Assembly (NCBI RefSeq): GCF_910592395.1
Contig: NC_088318.1
Location: 19,034,349-19,098,348, forward strand
From: Lineus longissimus
Taxonomy: Eukaryota; Nemertea; Pilidiophora; Heteronemertea; Lineidae
Direction: 5' to 3'
Length of the DNA: 64,000 nt
A program made the translations under genes and the position numbers. Below are positions 25,296 to 35,608 of this stretch, piece after piece (position 1 is the stretch's first letter; each line of letters begins with the position of its first letter). The notes below the pieces were generated by a model. It did not search any database, had not been told where the DNA came from, and saw nothing but the letters and a program-made list of their open reading frames with translations.

Positions 25296-26305
25296 TGTTT
25301 ATGATCTAATTATCAGGACCTGAACAAAGAAGATAATAATTGAGAGGAGATGGACAAATTCGGGTTTTCAGGTGTTTGTTTTGCTTCGAGTCTTTGAATT
25401 TCAACAACCCCGACCAGACATGCCAGAAAAGCTAAAAAAAGCTTTTGCTTAAGCCTATTTGTTGGTAAACGTTAGAGACCCCAAAGAATGAGTTCTCTTT
25501 GTGTTCTTTACATTTATTGCTAGACAAGATTCAGACTTTCTACCTTGAGTTTGAGTGGAAAAGGCCATAAATTAAGGGGAATTTAGCCCCAAAATTCTGG
25601 TTTCATTTTTTTCGAAAACTGGTGACACGGAGTGTGAAAGACAAACTGCGGTTGTTTCGCTCCGTAAACTTTTCGCCCCCAGTCGTTTCGCTCCCTTAGA
25701 CTGTCGTTCACCGGGACAAATCTACAACTTAGGCTGAGACTAAGGGGATAGCCAAACGATTCCTTCTTTGTTGATCTGACAACCCTGGAAAGCACATCTA
25801 CTTTGACACTTGTACTTTCCCGAAAATGCAGTGAATACATTTGAACATGTGGAGTTTATCTATGTATTTCAACAAATCTTAGTTCATTTTACCGGGGTAC
25901 TTTCTCAATCCCAACAAGAAGTCTCCGGGAGCGAAACGACTGGAGGCGAAACAGTGAGGGAGCGAAACGACCGGATACCGTGGAATCCTGGTCTTAACGA
26001 AAATCTTAACTTGCCGACGAAATGAACATTATTGAAACACATATTCTTTGTGTTTTTCTACCACTTACTCATTTATATTGGATGCATTTGTATCTGTACC
26101 AACTCATAATTGAGAAAAGGTTCTAGTTTGACTAGTTGCCTTCTTCTACAACCAAGAATAGTTAACTGGAATTCCCAGAATTTTAATAGTCTGCGTTTTA
26201 GATGAACTCAAATCCAAGATGTCTGCGCCCATAATTTGAAAAAATTTTTTGACATTTTTTGCAAAAAAACATCGATTTATTGCAAAATCGCAGCAAAATC
26301 TCAAA
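25296..26305. promoter_or_regulatory. Shared upstream region of divergent CMTR2 and METTL3
   Basis: The two start codons are 1,010 bp apart on opposite strands, so both promoters and 5' UTRs must lie here unless untranslated exons are further out. I saw no TATA box. About a third is taken up by an inverted-repeat insertion. Confidence 0.5.
25651..25972. mobile_element. 322-bp inverted-repeat element (MITE-like) between CMTR2 and METTL3
   Basis: A ~50-bp left arm (25651-25700) and right arm (25921-25972) are near-perfect reverse complements. Each arm holds spaced copies of GCGAAAC, best seen as GGGAGCGAAACGAC and GGAGCGAAACGACC. The loop is about 220 bp. There is no coding capacity. The target-site duplication could not be fixed by eye. 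Confidence 0.65.
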
Positions 26306-29300
26306 ATGTCTGACACGTGGAGTGATATTCAGGCAACAAAAAATAAGCAAAGCAGCTTGAGAGAGAAATTACTGCGTCGAAGACGGGAGAGAGAAGGCAT
26401 TTTAGCCGACATTTCTGGCCCTTCACTGGCTTCGGCAGCAGGTACATCATGCATACAACTTACAAGGGACGGGTTCATGTAGATGTAGTAGTTACGAGTA
26501 CATTGTGATATGTACACATATTTCCTGGAGGACCTGTATGGTTGCCATGTCTGTGATCAACTTCCGACTTAGAATAGATGTAGTGAAGCTTCGTCTGCAC
26601 TCAAATTATAGTTGGTCTGTCATCAGAATGTCAAGAGTTTACCACCGAAATCGATACCGGTATCGTCTTAAGTTATATTTTCATTTCAAATGCTTTTTAG
26701 GTGATACTGCAGGATCCTCGGCCAGTACCTCAAAGCCATCATCGAGAAGTTCAAGTCCAGCTCCTAGTGCTGCAGATGTCAAACCAAAAGGTGACGTCAA
26801 GACCAAGTTGGAGCCTATTCCCATTGACCCAGCTGTAGAAAAACAACTACTCAACTGCCTTTCAGATATTTCTTTGAATTTTCCACTGGATGCTAGTCAG
26901 TTGGAGTCTTTAGTTTCAAAAGCTTTGGAAAAGGATAGCACCCCCATATCTGCTATTGAAGACCTCTTGGAGAAATTTGCTGCTCAGCAACTTATTAGGT
27001 TTGTGTGTTTTTGGAGTGTCTGTTGCTTCATAGTTTCTATTCTGTTGAGGCTGTTCTACTTTTACCTGAAAGTTGGTTGACACGAGCACTAAGCAGTTTT
27101 AATGAAATGTATAAACCTTCAGAATATACTGTTCCTTTTCAGTATTCAGAAAAATGATGATGGGGAAGATGGTAAATCACTGGTTGTCCTCTCCACGGAC
27201 CATTCAAAGGTAAGTTTACAATACTTGGGCAGCGAGACATCTTCTTTGGTACCCAAGCAAGAAAGCTTTTTAGAATGGGGGTTTTGGTTGAGTTGTTTAA
27301 TGGGAAATAAACAATATCCATAATATATTGTCAGGTAGGCATCACAATTTGGATAACACAACATTTAGTCTTATTCAAACCGTACCGGTAACATCTTTGC
27401 AGCTGGAAGCGCTCATCGATGGCGATTCTGTCAAGAAGAGGAAGAAGGATGCAGAGTAAGTATTTGTCTTTCACCTGGGGAGGGGGTAGTTGAGCTGTGG
27501 CCCATGTGATGTTGACAGGAGCTGGTTCCTCTCTTCAGAAATCGGTCTTGTAGAGTTTAGACAGCAGCCCGTCCTTGTGACATGCTGCCTTGATCAAACA
27601 AGTATGGGCATACTCTCAACCATGTATTTGTAGCATGCTGCCTTGATCAAACAAGTATGGGCATACTCTCAACCATGTATTTGTAGCATGCTGCCTTGAT
27701 CAAACAAGTATGGGCATACTCTCAACCATGTATTTGTAGCATGCTGCCTTGATCAAACAAGTATGGGCATACTCTCAACCATGTATTTGTAGCAACATTT
27801 GGTCTTTCAGGGAGCCAAAGGAAGACGACGCCCATCTATTCAAGAAGATCAAAGTGGAGGCACCAAAGAAAGATGATAACACTGTGGAGGTGTGTGTTTT
27901 TCTGTCTTGGGCGCATGTAGGATAGTCAAAACAGATCAGGGGAGCGATGAAGTCCTGTTTCACCTGAAGTCCACCAAGCCCTAACTCCCTGCCAAGAGTC
28001 CCCTTCTAATACCCTCCCCTTTGCATTTAACTTGGAGCTATGTGGTGAATTTCTTCATGGATTAAAAAACGCACTGAGTCATCCAGCAAGGATATCAGTG
28101 CTGAAAAACCTAAGTGAAATCTGACGTTTTCTACCTGTTTGTTTTCTCTTTTTCAGAGTTTGCTGATGATGCAGTCAGCCAAGGAGAGAGAGGAGAAGAA
28201 GCTAAGTGAGGAGATCCTTCAGCTGTTAAGCAAGCCAACTGCCAAGGTAGTCATCAGTTAAAGAGCTCCTATGACCACATTACAATGATGCTGGCAGTTG
28301 TAAGATAATGCTGCAGCATCTTAGAGAATTAAGATGTTACCAAGAATGCTCAAGAGGACGAGTTGTGGAGCGTTGGTACTGATTGACTTGGCACTTCAAG
28401 TAGCTCAGTAGCTGGAAATGAATCAGAGCAGTTCTGAGGTTCTATAATTATTATAAGACCAAGGCAGTGATTTGAGTTTGTTGTGTTTACTCAATGAGCC
28501 TGTTGTTGTTGCAGGAGAGGTCACTGGTGGAGAAGTTCAGGTCACAGGGTGGTGGATCAGTGCAGGAGTTCTGTCAGTATGGCACAAAGGAGGAATGTAC
28601 ACAGAACAAGGATATGAAGGACTATTGTAAAAAGTTACATTTCAGGAAGATTATTCGTAAACATACTGATGGTAAGGATGATCTTTGGACATTTGTGATT
28701 AAATCTAATCAAAGAGACAGAGCTCTGAGACTGAGCAATGTGATATGATCTGGTTTGGTTTGGTACCGTGTAAACGGCCCTCTTGTCCAACTGGCAGGCC
28801 TGGCTTAACACACCACAATATCTGTATTTGTTCAAATCTCGAATAGAATCTCTGTTTTTTTCTTGCAGAATCTCTGGGTGATTGCTCATTCTTGAACACC
28901 TGTTTTCACATGGACACATGCAAAGTAAGTCACTCGTGGAAAACTCTAGTAGAATCAGGCCTTCAGAAGGCATGAGACATCTATCAAAGTAAGTCACTCG
29001 TGGAAAACTCTAGTAGAATCAGGCCTTCAGAAGGCATGAGACATCTATCAAAGTCATCGATTCAAAAACATTGTCATTTTATCCAAAACTTGAATGTTCA
29101 GTTGCTACCTTGGGTTTAGGTCCACCCAGGCAGTGTTTAGTGTGACCTCCTGTTCAGTTTTCTCTCGCTGCTTTAGACAACAGTTTTGTGTTCAAAATCA
29201 AAGGTTTTCTTGCTGTAGTTTTGTGTTATTTTTCAGTATGTGCATTATGAGATCGATTACCCAGAGAAAAGTGACAAGGGTAAAGAAATCATGATCCCCA

Positions 29301-31180
29301 AGTCAATTGATAATTTCAAGAGATCAGACTCACAAACTATATTATATCCCCAACAATGGATTCACTGCGATCTGCGGAACTTTGACATGTCAACGATCGG
29401 CAAGTGTGGTGTGGTGATGGCTGACCCTCCGTGGGATATTCACATGGAACTGCCGTATGGTACCATGAGTGATGATGAGATGAGAGCACTGGATGTCCCT
29501 GCGTTACAAGATGATGGCTTCATATTCCTTTGGGTGACTGGCAGGTAAAACAACTTCTCAAATTGGAATAAAAAGCATTGAAGAGTACGAGTTAGATCAT
29601 TCATGTTATGAGAGGTTGGATGAATGCAGTAATACTTAGGATGACTCGTCAAACCTGGCTCCGGCATTTTAGAAATCTTTGGCGTTATGCTCATTGTTAT
29701 TGTTATTTACTCTTTCAGAGCTATGGAGCTTGGAAGAGAATGTTTAAAGATTTGGGGGTAAGTACCATTCAAAAACCAGCCTCTGACATCTTTCTAATTT
29801 TCAGTTAACTCAGGGCAACTGATTTACTTCCTATACCATACCAAGGCTTTTACATCCTGAGATACAGGTCTTCGATACTCCTTCATCGTATACGTTTGAA
29901 ATATCGAGAGGCGGGGTATATTGAAAAGCACTGATTATGTCAGGATGAGGCTTTTACAAACAGTGAAGGCAAATATTAGTATAGGGTGACTAAATATAGG
30001 CCATTGATGTTATCATCTTCCATCACCTCAAAATATGAGAGCCACTGTTCGATTCAGCTTATCCCTTGAAGAGGGGACCAAGCGAGGAGATATTCATGTT
30101 TTCTATTTGTTCCAGTTACGAGAGGATCGATGAGTTGATCTGGGTGAAGACGAACCAGCTACAGCGGATCATCAGGACGGGGCGGACGGGACATTGGTTG
30201 AATCACGGCAAGGAGCACTGTCTGATCGGCAAGAAAGGCAACCCACAGGGGATCAATAAGGGTATAGATGCTGATGTGTTAGTGGCAGAGGTAAGACTAC
30301 CACCAGAATCTCATTGTGTTCATGGTCTACAGGTCTAGATGTACTTACTGCAGCTACATGTATTGATGTGTTAGTGGCAGAGGTAAGACTACCACCAGAA
30401 TCTCATTGTGTTCATGGTCTACAGGTCTATATGTACTTACTGCAGCTGCATGTATTGCTGTTTTGACTCTCAATATACGCTGGCTGGTCATGTAACTTCA
30501 AGTGATGATGGTCTGTCCATGTCCATAGTAGCATTGCTTCATTACAGATACCACGTTCAATTAAGTACGTAGTTGTTATTATAATTCTTCAACCAGGTGA
30601 GAGCCACCAGTCACAAGCCAGACGAGGTCTATGGTATCATTGAGCGACTTTCTCCAGGAACAAGAAAAGTTGAACTTTTTGGCCGACCACACAATGTCCA
30701 ACCTAACTGGTGAGTGTCCTGCGGTCGAGCAGTGAGCACATTGGTTGTCAATCAACAGTCAATCATAGATTCCATTCCCATTCTTTTACCAGTGCAGCTC
30801 AACTGGTAAAGGTCAAGTGAATGTACTGTCTAAGGTGCATGCACTGAAAGGAAACCTTGGGATCATTTGCAAAGAGTAGGGGAATTGCCCAATCCATGGC
30901 CTCCATCTCAAGTCGAGTCTCGGCCAGTAGGACTATTTGGCCCCATAACAATGTATTGGCAAGACTCGCGACAGGAGGGAAGAAGGCCAGTGTATTAGTA
31001 CGCCTGTGGTGTCAGCAAACCGAACCAAACTCAAATAAGTAGTGATTTGGCTTCATGATTTTTTATTTCAGGATTACTCTCGGCAACCAGCTGGACGGAG
31101 TGAGACTTTTAGATCCAGAAATTGTGAAAAATTTCAAGGAACGATATCCAGATGGCAGTTGTTTGGGTTCAAAGAAATAA
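26306..31180 (+). CDS. METTL3: N6-adenosine-methyltransferase catalytic subunit METTL3
   Basis: Thirteen exons join in frame: 26306-26441, 26701-26998, 27143-27209, 27403-27455, 27811-27889, 28157-28246, 28515-28671, 28869-28924, 29237-29544, 29719-29757, 30116-30290, 30597-30709 and 31072-31180. The product is 559 residues (human about 580). It is the nuclear m6A writer, acting with METTL14 and WTAP. Seen in order: the N-terminal leader helix (MSDTWSDIQ start), a basic KKRKK patch typical of a nuclear signal, two CCCH zinc fingers (about 261-316), and the catalytic [14 protein letters not shown] with DPPW at 375-378. The RNA-binding and SAM-binding loops follow ([26 protein letters not shown]). 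The protein ends LGSKK. AATAAA overlaps the stop codon. Two introns begin with tandem copies of the preceding exon end and its splice donor. Confidence 0.97.
27581..27793 (+). repeat. 53-bp minisatellite, 4 copies, in METTL3 intron 4
   Basis: The unit starts CATGCTGCCTTGATCAAACA. Four almost identical copies end about 17 bp before the acceptor of exon 5. The array occupies the usual branch-point zone but does not include the splice site. Confidence 0.95.
28921..29053 (+). repeat. 64-bp repeat copying the METTL3 exon 8 donor
   Basis: The exon end and donor CAAA|GTAAGTCACTCGTG recur 64 bp later, and a third partial copy starts at 29049. Two full copies are identical as far as I compared them. 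Confidence 0.92.
30272..30455 (+). repeat. 92-bp duplication copying the METTL3 exon 11 donor
   Basis: The last 19 bases of exon 11 (TGATGTGTTAGTGGCAGAG) plus the donor GTAAGACT and following intron sequence are repeated once, 92 bp downstream. The second donor is intact. Confidence 0.93.
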
Positions 31181-31181
31181 A
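31176..31181 (+). terminator. AATAAA overlapping the METTL3 stop codon
   Basis: The stop codon TAA (31178-31180) lies inside AATAAA. If used, the 3' UTR would be about 10-30 bases. I saw no better-placed signal close downstream. Confidence 0.35.
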
Positions 31182-32969
31182 AGCTGGACTCGTGGCTTGG
31201 AGGACTGATTCGGTGGCTCAGTGGACTGTGGTCCTCAACGTGTTTAAGACAATGACTGGGACATCGGATACATCTTAAAGACGTCAAAATGTTTAATTCA
31301 TAGCTCATGACATCACCCACTGCTCTGTATTTGATGTGAAGGTCAATCAAGTTCGTGACCAAACATTTCGTTCAAGATCTTAGCAATGGACTGTTCAGAC
31401 AGCCAAACATGATAGGTTGTGTCATTGTCAAGTTGAGCTCCAGCTTGGCTGGGAGAATGTTGATGAAGTACTATAAGGCATTGCATTTCGCATGTATCAA
31501 ATACAGTGCTGTCAATGAATTCAATACAAAGTGAAACCTTTAATTTTGTGTTAAGTTTGTTACTTTTTGGTGGTGAATACTGTGAAATGTTCACAAAGCT
31601 CAAAGGTGGTGAATTTGCAGTTGGTGTTACACAATATGCTGAACTTACAGAGTGGAGAGTGGAATAAGCTCTCCAGTTGTCATGGCAGTCATCCTCCTGT
31701 AACACCATGGTTGTGCCTATTGTCTTATTCCAGCCACATATCCTAGACAGCAAGAATGGGTGGCCACTGGAGGCTAACCAATGGCACACACCAACTCAAG
31801 TTATGAGTATCTTCCTTATCAATGGGCCAGCGGGGCTGCCACAGCCCCCCACCTCGCTCCACTCGTATGCAACCATTTACCAACCGCTTGTAGGGAAAGA
31901 CAAGGGACGATACCACCGGTTGTGATAGAGTAGGGGTTATACCTCCTGCCTCATCAACCTGAACCTCCCGCTTACACCAGCCTCATATTGTAGAATCAGG
32001 GGCTGCTCTTTGTGCCGCTGGTAGTAAGAGACAGGAACCTGAACCTCCCGCTTACACCAGCCTCGTATTGTAGTCATGATCTGCTTCACCTGCCGCTGGT
32101 AGCGAGAGACAGGAACCTGAACCTCCCGCTTACACCAGCCTCGTATTGTAGAGTAATGATCTGCTTCACCTGCCACTGGTAGCGAGAGACAAAGGAACCA
32201 GTCAAGTGCATCATGAGATAGTTTAATTGGGGACGAAATTGATAGACGTGCTCCCCTCAACCCGAACAATAGGCCTTAAAATTTTACTGAAGTACACACT
32301 GATTTCAGACGTTCGATGGTTCGAATCGGCCCATGGAGATCGAGGCCGTAAAAGCCTCCTAACGGGACTTCAACATTTCAAAGTCCGTCAACGATAGAAA
32401 CCACGCCTGTATGACACATTATCCCACCAACCGTGTTTGGTGGTCATTAGCAGATCGAATACGACTCGCAAAAATGAAATAAGCGGCAGTCGGGGAATAA
32501 TTTGCAGTAATAATCAGACCGCCGCGGGCACTGCGCTGATGTGTAATTAAGGGCTCAATGGCAATGGGGATAGAGTGATTCAAGCAAGCACAGTCCTACA
32601 TGACCTACGATATCCAAAGGTTCATAAGCGAGCGTCAACAACTCTTGGTGATCCTCATGTGGTGTCATCCTTGATCGCACGAAGATTTTATGATCCAGTC
32701 AGAGGAGTCGAGTGCGATTCGACCGAGACTGTGAATACAATCGGACAAATCAGAATGCGTTAGCCTGAGCGGGAAACCCTTGTCATCGTTTAGGTCTATC
32801 GGCGGCTACGACTCAACCTGATGCAGGGCAGCGGGCGTGTCATCATGTACCCGACTGACCTCTTTCCAGAGCAGACTACTTCTAAAAATCTGGTATTTTC
32901 TGCATTTTTTACTCGATTCGGCCAATTCTACGCCACGATATCAATTCGTCCCTTTCTATTAGCAAAGTT
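31182..32969. other. Intergenic DNA between METTL3 and the GPCR
   Basis: No coding exon is supported. The open frames at 31343-31925 run on both strands over the same sequence without motifs. A three-copy repeat is at 31955-32195. Confidence 0.5.
31955..32195. repeat. ~80-bp tandem repeat, 3 copies
   Basis: Units begin at about 31958, 32038 and 32116 with CCTGAACCTCCCGCTTACAC. Unit lengths differ by about 2 bp. A minus-strand open frame across it is a by-product. Confidence 0.85.
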
Positions 32970-33480
32970 GACGAGACTGAGTGTAATTCCTCTTTGGTAC
33001 CAGCGTTTGGTTGGCTAGTTTCAAATGACAAGACTGAGTGTAATTCCTCTTTGGTACTAGCGTGTGGTTGGCTAGTTTCAAATGACGAGACTGAGTGTAA
33101 TTCCTCTTCGGTACCAGCGTGTGGTTGGCTAGTTTCAAATGACGAGATTGAGTGTAATTCCTCTTTGGTACCAGCGTGTGGTTGGCTAGTTTCAAATGAC
33201 GAGACTGAGTGTAATTCCTCTTTGGTACCAGCGTGTGGTTGGCTAGTTTCAAATGACGAGACTGAGTGTAATTCCTCTTTGGTACTAGCGTGTGGTTGGC
33301 TAGTTTCAAATGACGAGACTGAGTGTAATTCCTCTTTGGTACCAGCGTGTGGTTGGCTAGTTTCAAATGACGAGACTGAGTGTAATTCCTCTTTGGTACC
33401 AGCGTGTGGTTGGCTTGTTTCAAGTGACGAGACTGAGTGTAATTCCTCTTTGGTACCAGCGTGTGGTTGGCTAGTTTCAT
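32970..33480. repeat. 57-bp minisatellite, 9 copies, upstream of the GPCR
   Basis: The unit contains GACTGAGTGTAATTCCTCTT. With 57 divisible by three, the array is open on both strands (202 and 173 codons) and encodes 19-residue repeats. Differences between copies change amino acids as readily as not (for example Pro/Leu, Glu/Lys), so I do not read it as coding. Confidence 0.93.
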
Positions 33481-33749
33481 GTGCTACCCCGAGCAGGCAG
33501 GAGTGCAGATCAAGTGCTTCTGATTGGAGAATCCGATTGGAAAACCCTCACGGAATTGGTCAATCAGAAACCCCCGATCCTGCTTTACCAATGCAGATTT
33601 AGAATCGAACCAATCACCTTGAGAGTGCAAGAGTTTGCACATGTCGTCGGTGAGTTGTCCGCAGAGGCTGACGAGAGTTTTTAGTGGGAAATGCCTGGCC
33701 ACGGTCTATCCGGGGTGTTTTGCAGGGGGAAAGTGGTTGATGAAGCCGC

Positions 33750-35608
33750 ATGGGCCTCTGCTGGACCCCATGTGGTCCACGCCTCCCAGCGAGCAGACCT
33801 CACACGGTTTCTTTTCAGATTAGGAGCACTTTCGGGAACATTACAGAAGGAACAACAGAAACATGGATGACTGCAACCATCAGTGCGTTCATCGTTGCCT
33901 TGGGTTTTTTCGCAAGATACTCTTGGATGGTGACCGGAATTATAGGAATTCCTGGGAACATTATAACACTTATAATCTCTCTTCAAAAGAAGAATCGGAC
34001 GATCTCGACGTGTTGTTACATGGCGGCGGTTGCGGTTGGGGACACGTTGATGCTGCTACAACTGATGTGGGTCCATTCTGTCATCTACTGGTGGGGCAGA
34101 AAGGGCAAGCCATCAGAACTCATCCTACAGTAAGTCACATCCTCACAGGCAGCTGATGTGGGTCCATTCTGTCATCTACTGGTGGGGCAGAAAGGGCAAG
34201 CCATCAGAACTCATCCTACAGTAAGTCACATCCTCACAGGCAGCTGATGTGGGTCCATTCTGTCATCTACTGGTGGGGCAGAAAGGGCAAGCCATCAGAA
34301 CTCATCCTACAGTAAGTCACATCCTCACAGGCAGCTGATGTGGGTCCATTCTGTCATCTACTGGTGGGGCAGAAAGGGCAAGCCATCAGAACTCATCCTA
34401 CAGTAAGTCACATCCTCACAGGCAGCTGATGTGGGTCCATTCTGTCATCTACTGGTGGGGCAGAAAGGGAAAGCCATCAGAACTCATCCTACAGTAAGTC
34501 ACATCCTCACAGGCAGCTGATGTGGGTCCATTCTGTCATCTACTGGTGGGGCAGAAAGGGCAAGCCATCAGAACTCATCCTACAGTAAGTCACATCCTCA
34601 CTCTGACTATATTTGCATCAAGTTATATCCTAACTTGACCAATTCCAATGATTGCAAAGTGCTTGTTCTCGCGTAAGACTTCCACTCAAGTTTGACAATT
34701 ATTCAAGCAAGCAAAGTTTCCATCATTTTACAGATTCGGTTGGTTCCAAGGTTCCACTTCCGCCATGTTCTCCAGCTTTGCGCTTGCGCAGATGTCGATC
34801 GACCGGCTTATCGTGGTGCGGTTCCCGATGTCTGCGACCAGGCTTTGCACGCAGGGACGCGCCAACAAAACCGTGGTCATCACTTTCATCTTGTGCTGCC
34901 TCTTCAACATGCAGACGTTTTTCGTGTGGAGGTACCGCAGAGAAGGTAAAAACTTAGTTTCCGCAAATATTGCATTGTAAATGTAATGGTAATTAAAGAG
35001 GAAACCATTCGGGACCGGCAAATCCTGGTCGTCATAGCGGGGGTCGCCGACCGGGGTTCCACTGTTCACTCAAAATCTGTTTTAAAATCCCCTTTCTCCA
35101 ATTTTGGATTTCAGATGACACGCTGCTTCACGCCGATCCAGGAGACCCTGTCCTGGAGTCCATCGTCCTTGCCATCCATTTCATCTTCAGCACCGTCGTC
35201 CCCTTTGTCATCATCGTCGTCTGTAACCTCTGGATCATTATCGCGCTCAGCCAGGCAGCCATGAAAAGGGGGGAAATGATGACAGCAAACAACGCGGCAT
35301 CTCGCGAGAAAGATGAACGATACCTCACCAGGATGTTAATCGTCGTCTGCGTCGCTTACGTCATCATTTCGACGCCGTATCGAATGTACGGGATTGTGAT
35401 GGGGATACCGGTCCTCCTCGATATTTACAATTTGAATGTACCCTATTGGAGGATGCGCTATGATCTTCAGTATATCATATTGCTGTATATTTTCGGCAAT
35501 AATTTCGCGGTTAATTTTTATCTGTATGCAATTGGAGGAGGGCGAAAATACCGACGGGATATCAAGAAGTTATTCACAGAAATGTTTTGGTTGTGCAGAA
35601 AGCGTTAG
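33750..35608 (+). CDS. Divergent class A (rhodopsin-type) G protein-coupled receptor
   Basis: Three exons join in frame: 33750(or 33819)-34129, 34734-34945 and 35115-35608, about 361 residues. TM1 carries IPGNIITL (Asn 1.50), TM2 AAVAVGDTL (Asp 2.50), TM3 ends MSIDRLIVVRF, TM5 has a Pro (VVPFVIIVV), and TM7 ends NFAVNFYLYAIGGG. One NIT sequon lies before TM1. It resembles invertebrate peptide-receptor-like orphans but I cannot name a ligand. The conserved Cys at the top of TM3 and its ECL2 partner are missing, DRY is DRL, TM6 has STPYR in place of CWxP, and NPxxY is NFYLY. The start is uncertain: ATG 33750 is in frame, but TTCTTTTCAG ends at 33818, so the true start could be in an upstream exon or at ATG 33867. 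Confidence 0.85.
34063..34602 (+). repeat. 91-bp minisatellite, 6 copies, each with exon end plus splice donor
   Basis: Copies start at 34063, 34154, 34245, 34336, 34427 and 34518. Each holds the last 67 bases of GPCR exon 1, the donor GTAAGT (34130, 34221, 34312, 34403, 34494, 34585), and about 24 intron bases ending TCCTCACAG. Each unit therefore looks like an exon with its own AG and GT borders. Confidence 0.97.

Noticed and set aside
32959..33602. Open frames of 202 (+) and 173 (-) codons encoding 19-residue repeats
   Set aside because: The 57-bp unit is a multiple of three, so both strands stay open. Copy differences show no bias to silent changes and there is no splice or domain context.
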